A stretch of DNA of 10,916 nucleotides from Basidiobolus heterosporus B8920 (Eukaryota > Basidiobolomycota > Basidiobolomycetes > Basidiobolales > Basidiobolaceae): NCBI GenBank assembly GCA_000697455.1, contig JNET01031905.1, positions 1-10,916 of the forward strand, in the 5' to 3' direction. The notes below the pieces were generated by a model. The model had not been told where the DNA came from. It saw only the letters and a program-made list of their open reading frames with translations, and did not search any database. Positions within the stretch are counted from its first letter, which is position 1. Every line of letters begins with the position of its first letter. Below, piece by piece: positions 1 through 7,993 of the stretch. The position numbers and the translations under genes are program-made.

Positions 1-275
1 GTTGGTACTGGAAGGTGAGGACTACATCAAAAGAATTGAATAAAACTACCAGGAGGTGGATTTCGGTTATCTTTAGCAAATTGTAAAAATGCTTTAGCTG
101 TCGCAAAGCTAGCGGGCTTAGGTCGACGCCACAAAACAGGGATAGCCACTTTGGACCATGCTGTGCTGACTAAACAGCAATTAGCGACATCCTTGTTGTC
201 AGGCAACAGGTGCATGACTAATGCTAAAATATCTAGGGGAAGATTTACCCAACTTGATTCCTGACAGCAATTCAT
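1..275 (-). CDS. F-box protein, N-terminal part (runs off the left edge)
   Basis: F-box proteins bind Skp1 and bring substrates to SCF ubiquitin ligases; the substrate-binding part would lie beyond this window. The first ATG on the minus strand is at 275; a slightly longer frame opens only with TTG at 290. Residues about 10-50 match the F-box: LPLDILALVMHLLP, then a CCLVSTAWSKVAIPVLWR stretch with the usual Leu, Trp and Pro spacing, followed by a segment (FATAKAFLQFAKD) seen after the F-box in many fungal proteins. The open frame closes at 27, giving only about 82 residues, which is short. A donor-like GGTAGT puts a possible exon end at 50, and a TTCCAG acceptor ends at 8, so a 42-nt intron is possible, though shorter than the others here. 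The F-box call is good; the 3' structure and the target are unknown. Confidence 0.72.
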
Positions 276-816
276 ATGGAGCGCTTTCAATTAGTTTGGT
301 TTGAACCCAATGGACCACTCGACTAATGTGACTACTTTAGAAGAGGCTCGAATGTAACTACCCAACAATGATTACCAAGCATAAATGCGAATAGCACAAT
401 CAATACATTAACTTCTGCATAATAATTCCGTTGACTGTAATGCCTGAAAAATATGGAAAATGCCAAGGTACACTAATGATCACTATCCTGAGCACACTTA
501 TACATTATTGGCTAGATTCCGAAATAGATTGTGCTGGGCGAGTAACAATGCTCGTAACATCCATATCGGCACATTTGTTATCCATCCATCATTTACACAT
601 AGCCGCAATACGCTACTGGGCTAACTAGTGGATAAGCTTGACCCTAGTCCTAATTCTTTCCTGTTTTTCACGACAAAAACGCTTGTAGATAACAAAAATC
701 ACCCTTGAACAAGCAAGCCATTTTTTAGTCCATGGGATAATTCAGTGCTTAAATAAAGCCTGAGCTTGCCCTACTGAAAGCTCATAGTTCTTCTTAGACT
801 CCACATTCTTTCTACC
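276..816. other. Divergent intergenic region between F-box and RRM genes
   Basis: These 541 bases separate two divergent start codons and should hold both promoters. A 65-codon frame at 431-628 begins with TTG, matches no family I know and shows no coding character, so I do not call it. The RRM-side TATA-like element is listed separately. I see no tRNA, repeat array or other gene. Confidence 0.6.
749..757 (+). promoter_or_regulatory. TATA-like element of the RRM gene
   Basis: The sequence TTAAATAAA lies about 60-68 bases before the ATG at 817, the same distance as the clear TATA boxes of the peptidase and symporter genes. A pyrimidine-rich leader (TTCTTAGACTCC, ATTCTTTCTACC) runs from it to the start codon. 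This is inferred from position and composition only. Confidence 0.4.
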
Positions 817-1203
817 ATGTCCACTAAATTATTCATTGGCTCTTTATCCTGGGGTACCGACAACGAATCTCTTCGCCAGAGATTCGAAGAGTTCGGTCAA
901 GTTGAAGACAGTGTCGTCATCCGTGATCGTGAAACCGGCCGTAGTCGTGGCTTCGGATTTGTTACATACTCCACTCCTGAAGAAGCTGATGCCGCTATCA
1001 ACAGCATGAATGAGCAAGAATTCGATGGCCGTACTATCAAGGTTGATCGTGCTTCCCAGCGTGACAACAACGGTGGTGGTTTCCGTAGAGAAGGAGGTGG
1101 CTTCCGTCCTCGTGGCCGTGGTGGTTTCCGTAGCAACTATGGTGGTGAAGAAAACCAACGTGAAAGCTATGGTGGTCGTAGTGATTACAACGACCGTTAT
1201 TAA
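817..1203 (+). CDS. Glycine-rich RRM RNA-binding protein (CIRBP/GRP type)
   Basis: A 128-residue RNA-binding protein with one N-terminal RRM and an RGG/glycine-rich tail, the architecture of plant GRP7 and animal CIRBP/RBM3. These bind RNA in nucleus and cytoplasm and often act as stress or cold-induced RNA chaperones. RNP2 is KLFIGSL (residues 4-10) and RNP1 is RGFGFVTY (44-51), with the aromatic residues that stack on RNA. The RRM ends near residue 80 (IKVDRAS). Residues 83-128 are rich in GGGF, RGRGG and YGG repeats, typical targets of arginine methylation and low-complexity assembly. The gene is one exon, while the peptidase, G-alpha and ING genes here are split. Strong use of GGT and CGT codons suggests high expression, which is an inference. 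The ATG follows a pyrimidine-rich leader and gives the exact RRM start. The family is certain; the precise role is not. Confidence 0.93.
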   Translation: MSTKLFIGSLSWGTDNESLRQRFEEFGQVEDSVVIRDRETGRSRGFGFVTYSTPEEADAAINSMNEQEFDGRTIKVDRASQRDNNGGGFRREGGGFRPRGRGGFRSNYGGEENQRESYGGRSDYNDRY

Positions 1204-1479
1204 ACAGGCTTTTTCTCTGAATAATACATCGTAGTTATGTATTCACGTTTGTCCGAACCGTTCATGATCTTTGCAGTTAATTTCGCACCCTCTGTATATC
1301 ATCTCATTTGCATTTGAATGTGTATTCCCTGTGCCTTGTTTAATGTTCCGTATGACATATGTATATGCGTAGTATTGATGAATTCTTCTAATACCTAATA
1401 TAAACCAACTATATCCCTCGAAAGATATTTATTACTATTATTTTATGAGTCATTCTTGTCTAGTCCTCTACGATATCTT
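1204..1479. other. Convergent 3' region between RRM and peptidase genes
   Basis: These 276 bases lie between two stop codons facing each other, so they are the 3' UTRs and terminators of both genes. An AATAAA for the peptidase is visible on the minus strand. I see no perfect AATAAA for the RRM gene on the plus strand. Confidence 0.6.
1428..1433 (-). terminator. AATAAA poly(A) signal of the M13 peptidase gene
   Basis: On the minus strand AATAAA lies about 47 bases past the peptidase stop codon (which ends at 1480), in a run of A and T. Spacing suits a fungal 3' end. No cleavage site can be read from sequence alone. Confidence 0.45.
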
Positions 1480-4400
1480 CTACCAGATGGCGCATTTCTT
1501 GGGTGGATTCATGGGTGATCCCAATGGACACTTGAATGCAGAAGCAAATTCTCGGTTGTTTCGCAGTACCCCGTTCACTCTATGGTTGTCGGGTGAATGA
1601 GTGTCGATCCTCAGCTAATGTGAAAAGAAATGAGTGATCATCACATTATTATGATTGTTATTCCCTACCTTGTGAAGTGAAGCAGAATCTTGAATGTTAC
1701 TACACCACATTCTAGCATATGAGATGAAGAATAATTGCTCGATACTTGTATTTTCCAATCCTGGCAATATGGGATTGCTCTGCATGAACTTCTTTGGGTC
1801 TGACGAAGAATTTTTCCATGCATTGTAAGCCTCGATCACACTAAAAATTAGGTTAGGTTAAATCAAGAAACACACTAGAAACACACAAGAAACACAATTA
1901 AATCCCGATTCCCGTACCCAGCGTTATCTACAGAATGATCAACACTGTTACCAACTATACACTTCATCACACTACTCATCCTTAATTACCAGCTATATTT
2001 TCCCCCAATGTGAGCTTCGGGTTGATTGGTAAATCTTGGTCGTTAATCCGAACCTTGAATTTGGAATATTGGTTGACCAAGCATTCGGTCTTCTTCATAA
2101 ATGCATTAATTGTACTATTATCCCACCACTAGTAAAGCACTCGAGTTAAATTTGAACCTCATGATGATACATGCATGGAACACATACCTGGCGTTGTTTG
2201 CCAAACTTATCGAACAGGCTGCCCTTGTTATCAAACCCATGCTATAGCAAAATCGCCCTTTTAGGATCCTGGAACGACAATGAGCAAATATTTGAATCTA
2301 ACCGTAAGCTCATGACCGACTATAGTTCCAATAGCACCATAGTTAAGATAATCCGGCCTACCAGCATCGTAGAGTGGCTTTTGTAAAATGCCTAGTGTAA
2401 AGACAGGGGATTTAAAACACATGCATTTCACACTTCATGCAAGTACCCATTACCAGCTGGAAACTCAATTTCGTTTCTGCGATGATTCTAAGCAATGGAT
2501 ATAGATGAGACATTTTCCTGTATTGATATTACTGGCCACTTACGTAGAAAGCATTGACGGTGACCGGGGAATCTCTCCACTCTTCCCTGTCGACAGGCCT
2601 GCCGATTCTATCTAGATGTTTCTCAAAGGTCCAGACTCGGTAACGGATGGCATTCCCAAAATAGTCATAAGGATCAACTTCAAGATGTATGTAGTGCTCT
2701 TTCAATGCAGTTGGTGACATGATATTGGGGGATTTAAGGGAGTATCCGATTTTCTGAACTAAGTTATCGATCTAATGCCAATTGTAAGGTCCATATTCTG
2801 AATGCCAAAAAACATTCGGGTAATCCAATGTAAATCGAACCTTTTCTCTGGCCTGTTGCATCCCATCCTTATTAAGCCACTCAATAGTAGGCAATCGTTC
2901 CTTGAAGGTTCTCTTGATATCAGAAATCAGTCTATTCGCCAATTTTGGGCTGTTGCCTAGATATATACGTATATAAATTTAGCGATACTTCAAAGACAGT
3001 TAACAAGCAATTGTCAAAAACCTCCAAAGTGCTTTAGCACAAAATATCTCCCCAATATTGGCCCCATAGCCTCGTCTGCCAACGAAAGACACATATCTGG
3101 CCTTGGCTCGGCCCCCTCAGCACCCGACACCTTTCCCTGGATCAAGGAGAAAAGCTTTCGGTAATGATCTGGTAAGAAACTTATATTCCTAGTAATGATT
3201 CTCCAAATCAGAAACCCTTGTATAGCTTGTGGACTTGATGATGCCAAGACATCTAAGGACAATTGACGCAGGAATTCTGGAACTTTAGCCACTAGCACTG
3301 TTGACTTGGTAATACTGGCATTAGTATGAATGGGGGCTGTCGTAATCGTTGAAAAGAATAGCTTCCAATCTAATTTTGGGGAGAGACTGGTTAGTGACTC
3401 GATATTGAAGGGGTTATATGTTAGGGCTGGGTTGGATATTTGCTCCCTTGAAGAATAAATGGTTAATACACGCAACCGTCACACATTGTTTCCACACATA
3501 CTTGGTTGCCATATGTTTTGATAGCTTCTTCTCAAATCTAATAATTTCACTAGTGATTCTGGCGATATTCGTTTCAGCTAACGCCTCAATGTTGTGGCCC
3601 AAGGCTTTCAAGTCCTTAGAGAGTTGTGAAAGGATTGCTATCATAGAGACTTGATAAACTTTGAGCACCTGAGGCTCTGAATAGTATTCCAGACTCGGCA
3701 ACCCTAGGTGTGGTTGCATCAGATATACCGCATTTTCCAACGGACTTTTAGAGTCTGCGTCGACATCTATTCCAAACAAATGCCATATCCCTTGCTGGCT
3801 TATTCTCGCCAGAGCAGTAGTTAGCTTTTCAAAATCGATATTTCTATCATCCTTGGACACAGGAAACTCGTTAACCACAAGATTCAAGAGTGGCACCAAT
3901 GGCTGGACCCCAAATTCCTCCACTTTTTCGACATCCAGACAAGCATTGTAAAACTTCCGAGCTTTCTCATAAATTTCTCGATCGATCGTGGTGGATTTTT
4001 CTAAAACTTCTGGCTCATTTTCAAGGATTTCCATAAGCGCTAACTATAAATACATGTGTGGGTTCAATTTCAGAAAGATCACCAAATCAAGAATAAGGAT
4101 TTTTAGTTACTCGATTATAGGCATCCACCAATCCAAAGACGCTGATTCTACTGACATCGGAGGAAAGTGCATATCGCTTTTGCCACCCTCCACCTAGTTT
4201 GAACGGATTAGCCAGTGTGCCAACGACCAGAGTCAATGCTAATGAAAACTTACAGCTGTATTTATAGAAATCATCACATGGGTTGTATGATTGGTCCAAG
4301 TCCTCTAAAATAGCTGTGGCCTCCTCTTCCAGTCTATCTGTGTCAAATTTTATTCTCTATTCCGAGTGTTAAGGGTTGGAGTTAGCTCGCATCTATCTAT

Positions 4401-4564
4401 ATGTTGACAAAATTTCACTAAACCTCATGCTTTCCATCTGACCCAATCAACAGCGTATTCTTTGCTGCCTCAGAAAAGGTGACCATTATGCCACAGACAC
4501 ATAGCAATACTATAAATACCGAAAATCTAATCTTTTGGGAGGCTAACTTCAGGTATTGTAACAT
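1480..4564 (-). CDS. M13 family (neprilysin-like) zinc metallopeptidase, 14 exons
   Basis: Membrane-anchored or secreted zinc endopeptidase of family M13 (neprilysin/ECE), which cleaves peptides outside the cell. Proposed exons: 4564-4424, 4356-4254, 4193-4111, 4043-3502, 3446-3022, 2956-2841, 2771-2544, 2487-2454, 2391-2303, 2241-2188, 2128-1990, 1927-1918, 1840-1669, 1614-1480. They sum to 2271 nt, in frame, giving 756 aa, close to neprilysin. A hydrophobic stretch at about 14-30 is a signal anchor. Then come [14 protein letters not shown] (72-85), VNAFYN (542-547), HELTH (584-588; zinc ligands H584 and H588, catalytic E585), ENIADNAG (648-655; third zinc ligand E648, D652), [12 protein letters not shown] (716-727; H718 and R724 match neprilysin H711 and R717) and the end KKCAIW. 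All key residues are present. A longer N-terminus from an ATG at 4731 would need a 38-nt intron, so I chose the ATG 66 nt after the TATA box. The family is certain; the first exon is the weakest part. Confidence 0.9.
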
Positions 4565-4629
4565 GATTCTTGAATCGACCGGTGAATGGAGTAGCCAGAA
4601 ATTGGATTCCTGCAAATATCTCTGGTGAG

Positions 4630-4636
4630 ATTTATA
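4630..4636 (-). promoter_or_regulatory. TATA box of the M13 peptidase gene
   Basis: TATAAAT on the minus strand ends 65 bases before the proposed ATG at 4564. An ATTGGC (inverted CCAAT) lies just upstream of it. The spacing matches the TATA boxes of the symporter and RRM genes and supports the short first exon. Confidence 0.5.
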
Positions 4637-4838
4637 GCCAATGTGACACATCGCTGTGTCATGAAAAACATTTCTTGCTCGGCGAATTTCGAAATATATT
4701 CGTCGTAAACAGATGGAGAAATATCGGACATCTGGTAGGATCAGTTAACTATAACTCTGCATGTGTCTCCATCAATGAGAGGGCTAGGGTTGGAAGATTC
4801 AGTTTTTGAGGAGTTCTTTGTTATGAAGTCACATTGGG

Positions 4839-4871
4839 TTAGGGGGAGGAGTTAGGGTTAGAATTAGGGTT
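4839..4871 (+). repeat. Cluster of telomere-like TTAGGG repeats
   Basis: Three exact TTAGGG hexamers lie at 4839-4844, 4852-4857 and 4864-4869, with a partial TTA at 4858 and a related CTAGGGTTGG about 45 bases upstream. TTAGGG is the telomere repeat of most fungi, and the same motif in promoters can bind Myb-type telobox factors such as Tbf1. The copies are imperfectly spaced, so this is either a short interstitial telomere trace or a regulatory cluster. Confidence 0.6.
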
Positions 4872-5200
4872 GGGTGAACAAAACAGTTTTCATTAAACTC
4901 ATTTCGAGGTCCCAATACTTTTTTGTAATTCCCATTTTTGGGACCACTGATAATTCAGGCCAAAACCAAAACCATCACGAGCTCTATCCGAAAAATGGGG
5001 AGTATCATGACTACCCTGCTTTCTTTATAAGATTCAATTCAATTAGCAAAATTACGGATATTGGCGTTAATAGAAATCAATCTAATCCCAAATATTTCGT
5101 TCTTGGAACCCAGATGGTTCTTGAGTGATACTTAAATCCAAGTTAACTCTTAAATTCATTCCGAAGTTTCCAACCTACTTTATTTCTATTTCCAACTTTG

Positions 5201-5206
5201 TATAAA
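5201..5206 (+). promoter_or_regulatory. Possible TATA box of the G-alpha gene
   Basis: TATAAA lies 143 bases before the ATG at 5349, followed by a pyrimidine-rich stretch. It is further from the start than the TATA boxes of the other genes here, so either the leader is longer or the match is chance. Confidence 0.3.
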
Positions 5207-5348
5207 CTTCTTTCGCTTTCACAACTAGTATAGACGAATCCCTACTTCTATTCTCAATTGATTTTTGAGAAGTGACTTTTCTGTTCTTGTTTAAAGTTTT
5301 CCTATCTCCTTTACAAAACAGCCACCCTTATCATTTCAAGCAACTATC

Positions 5349-6650
5349 ATGGGTTGTTGCGTTAGCCAGGAAGATCTTGATGGACGCCGTAAGAACAGCG
5401 AAATAGACAGTCAGATAAAGAAAGACAAATTGTCTCAAAAAAAAGAAGTCAAAATGCTTTTACTCGGTAAGTTTCACTGAGGTACAAGCTCATCTATTGT
5501 TAACTGACATTTCGAAATAGGTGCTGGTGAATCTGGGAAAAGTACAGTATTGAAGCAAATGAAGCTAATTCATGAAGGAGGTTACAGTGTAGACGAACGT
5601 GAATCTTTTAAAGAAATCATTTTCTCAAACACTATACAATCTCTGCGGGTGATACTTGAGGCGATGGAGAACATGAAAATAAATCTGGCTGAGCCGAAAA
5701 ACGCGCTTTATCTCGACACCATTCTGGACCTTCCTTCACAAATGGAGTGTGATTACCTATCTGCAGATATTGCCACAGCAGTGAAAGCCTTGTGGGCGGA
5801 TCAAGGAGTTCAGGAATGCTTTTCTCGTTCAAAAGAATATCAACTCAACGATTCAGCAAAATAGTGAGTTTGTTTATTTTTGTCGAACACTTGCGATACT
5901 TCTTATTCAATGCTACTTTCAATGCTTAGTTATTTTGATTCAATCGAACGTATCGCTTCACAGGATTACGTTCCCACAGATCAAGATGTCTTGCGTTCCC
6001 GTGTCAAGACAACGGGTATTACCGAAACAACTTTTCACCTCGGCGATTTGACTTACCGTATGCTTGATGTGGGTGGACAGCGTTCAGAGCGAAAGAAATG
6101 GATACACTGCTTCGAAAATGTAACTGTCATAGTCTTTATGGTGGCCATCAGTGAATATGATCAGACTTTAATTGAAGATGAGACTGTGGTAAGAAGTCAT
6201 CACAGCTTTTCCATAGAACGCCATAAACTCAGATTCCTCTCTATAGAACCGAATGCAAGAGGCGTTAACTTTATTTGACTCGATTTGCAACTCGCGTTGG
6301 TTCGTTAAAACATCGATTATTCTATTCTTAAACAAAATCGATCTCTTTAAAGAGAAGATCATCACCTCTCCAATGCACCATTATTTCCCCGATTACACAG
6401 GTAACCTATTCAGCTCTACATCGCTTGATCTTTCTTGACTTGCTAAATATCATTCATTTCAGGTGGCGAGGACTATGACCTTGCTTGTAGATATATTGAG
6501 CACCGCTTTGTTGCACTCAACCATTCCGACACTAAACAAGTGTATACACACTTTACTTGTGCGACGGATACCCAACAAATCAAGTTTGTCATGGCCGCAG
6601 TCAATGATATCATCATCCAAACCAATCTTCGAGACTGTGGACTTTTGTAG
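5349..6650 (+). CDS. Heterotrimeric G-protein alpha subunit (Gi-like), 5 exons
   Basis: GTP-binding alpha subunit that couples seven-helix receptors to effectors at the plasma membrane; in fungi such proteins act in pheromone, nutrient and cAMP signalling. Exons: 5349-5466, 5521-5863, 5930-6188, 6247-6400, 6463-6650, summing to 1062 nt (353 aa), the usual length. All introns are GT-AG, 54-66 nt. The N-terminus MGCCVS carries the N-myristoylation glycine (G2) and palmitoylation cysteines (C3, C4). The five guanine-binding motifs are complete: P-loop GAGESGKST (40-48), switch [10 protein letters not shown] (176-184, catalytic R178), switch [10 protein letters not shown] (200-207, catalytic Q204), NKID (269-272) and TCAT (323-326). 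The tail NLRDCGLL has Cys at position -4 (C350), the pertussis-toxin site of Gi-type subunits. Nothing is missing, so it should be an active GTPase. The start is fixed by the lipidation motif. Confidence 0.96.
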
Positions 6651-7534
6651 AAACGATTTTCCATACTTACAGAGTGCATCTACCCTTTCTATGGATTGAA
6701 TATAGAGAGAAGTGGGTGAATATAAATATCTAACCCAACCCTATAACCTCCATAGTTTTGTTTCATTTAATCAACTATTCGTACTAATTCAGTCTCCACC
6801 ACACCTCACTGCACTATTCACTAACCTAGCACTAACCCTAACCCGCATCTTGAGTTGGAATGCTAGCTTACATTGCTGGGCATAAACCAAATCATATTCC
6901 TGGAATAAAGTCATCATTCTTCAACATTCGTTCATTCATATCTAAATATACAATATACCGAGATTGATTAATCGCGTCAGCTCATAATTTCGTATTGATT
7001 GAATGCTTGATTCCTACCAAGGAGGGTATTTAAGGTATCAATTGCTAATTACCCATTAATTGAAACCCCAAACTAGATCAGCTCGTGCAACAGAAACCAA
7101 ATAGAGCTGGATCTCATGATGTTGAATATTCATTCGTTTGTCCTTCGCTTGTCATTCGTTTACGCAGGCTGTAAACATGTTGAGAGCGTGATTGAAGTGT
7201 ACAATGTCGATAGAATATATACGCTAAATGCTAATACACTCAATGGTTGTACATATAATGGACACATGTATGCAATGCCGATTGATCGTGTGAACTAATC
7301 GTCATTCGAACTCTTATTCCCAATGGTATAGTTGTAAAGGGTGTTTCAAACCTTATCCCACCAAATAGCCAATTACTGGATAGGAAGGATATTTAAACTG
7401 TATCTCCTCGACAAATCACTGCAAAAGAGGTAGCCTTATGGAGCGCTAACTTTCTTCACTTACGACAGAAAAGAAAGTCTGTGTAACTTAGGGACTGTAT
7501 GCATGTCACAAGAGATGTGAGCATCGGTGAGTAG

Positions 7535-7554
7535 AGATTGAGGTAGATTGAGGT
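7535..7554 (+). repeat. Tandem 10-bp repeat, two copies
   Basis: AGATTGAGGT occurs twice back to back. Read on the minus strand it is pyrimidine-rich (ACCTCAATCT), and it lies inside a possible minus-strand intron (7495-7572). Only two copies, so it may have no function. Confidence 0.5.
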
Positions 7555-7926
7555 GAATGGAACCTGGCTAACCTGTATAGCGCAACCACTTGAATTGTAC
7601 TTCTTGTCATCTTTCAGTAGCAACTCTGGAAACCCCCAAGAAGGGAAATGATATACAAAAAGGGGAATTATCTGGTCGCTCACCTGTTGGTTTTATCCAG
7701 CATCCGAGACGCAGGAATCAGCAATTTTATGTTGAGCACATCCGTCATTATATCGAAATAAAATATGGTGGAAAAAACAAGATAACCGGTTGTGAGGAGT
7801 CCGTTGTAGGTCGGTGTGAATATTTTGATTGAGACGTTACATGGAGTTTGGCACATTAGGTAGGCTGCAGAAAGTCTTGCATTGAAATATGAAACTGTTC
7901 TCTTAATGATGGATACCTAAAATCAG

Positions 7927-7934
7927 TATAAAAA
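7927..7934 (+). promoter_or_regulatory. TATA box of the symporter gene
   Basis: TATAAAAA ends 59 bases before the ATG at 7994. It is the clearest TATA box in the window, and it shows that this bacterial-looking gene has a eukaryotic promoter of the same layout as its neighbours. Confidence 0.6.
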
Positions 7935-7993
7935 CGCTGCCATCGATTACGATAGACTCCATTCATTCAGAATTACCGAAAACCTCACCAAGC

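Larger units (their letters stand above)
4565..5348. other. Head-to-head intergenic region, peptidase and G-alpha genes
   Basis: These 784 bases lie between two divergent start codons and should hold both promoters. They contain the minus-strand TATA box, a cluster of TTAGGG repeats, an 8-bp inverted repeat (GGTCCCAA at 4908-4915, TTGGGACC at 4938-4945), and a long pyrimidine-rich leader before the G-alpha ATG (about 5155-5340). An open frame at 4874-5128 starts with GTG, has no known family and is probably chance. Confidence 0.55.
6651..7993. other. 1.3-kb region without a recognised gene
   Basis: Between the G-alpha stop and the symporter ATG. It holds an AACCCTAACCC stretch (6834-6844), scattered ATTCGTT motifs (6925-7160), and two similar 14-mers GGAGGGTATTTAA(G) at 7021 and GGAAGGATATTTAA at 7383. 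Open frames at 7116-7298 and 7590-7832 (plus) show no known domain. On the minus strand, three intron-like GT-AG segments (7683-7626, 7572-7495, 7463-7419) suggest a possible small spliced gene, described as a finding. The last 150 bases are the symporter promoter. Confidence 0.5.

Noticed and set aside
294-309. tRNA B-box-like GGGTTCAAACC on the minus strand
   Set aside because: No matching A box, acceptor stem or five-pair T stem; it sits in the F-box leader.
431-628. 65-codon open frame on the plus strand between the F-box and RRM genes
   Set aside because: It starts with TTG, has no recognisable domain and lies in an ordinary divergent promoter region.
844-1158. Long antisense and shifted frames across the RRM gene
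   Set aside because: They are shadows caused by the repetitive Gly/Arg codons of the real gene.
2171-2386. Plus-strand open frame of 71 codons
   Set aside because: It is antisense to peptidase exons that encode the HELTH motif, so it is a shadow.
3014-3475. Start codons inside the peptidase at 3475 and 4034 as separate genes
   Set aside because: The apparent Met-initiated frames include intron sequence; splicing joins them into one M13 protein with conserved motifs across the junctions.
4874-5128. 84-codon plus-strand frame in the head-to-head region
   Set aside because: It begins with GTG, has low-complexity AT-rich content and no family match, and lies in the presumed G-alpha promoter.
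7116-7298. 60-codon plus-strand frame starting with ATG
   Set aside because: No domain, no promoter or splice context and no codon bias I can see; probably chance in AT-rich DNA.
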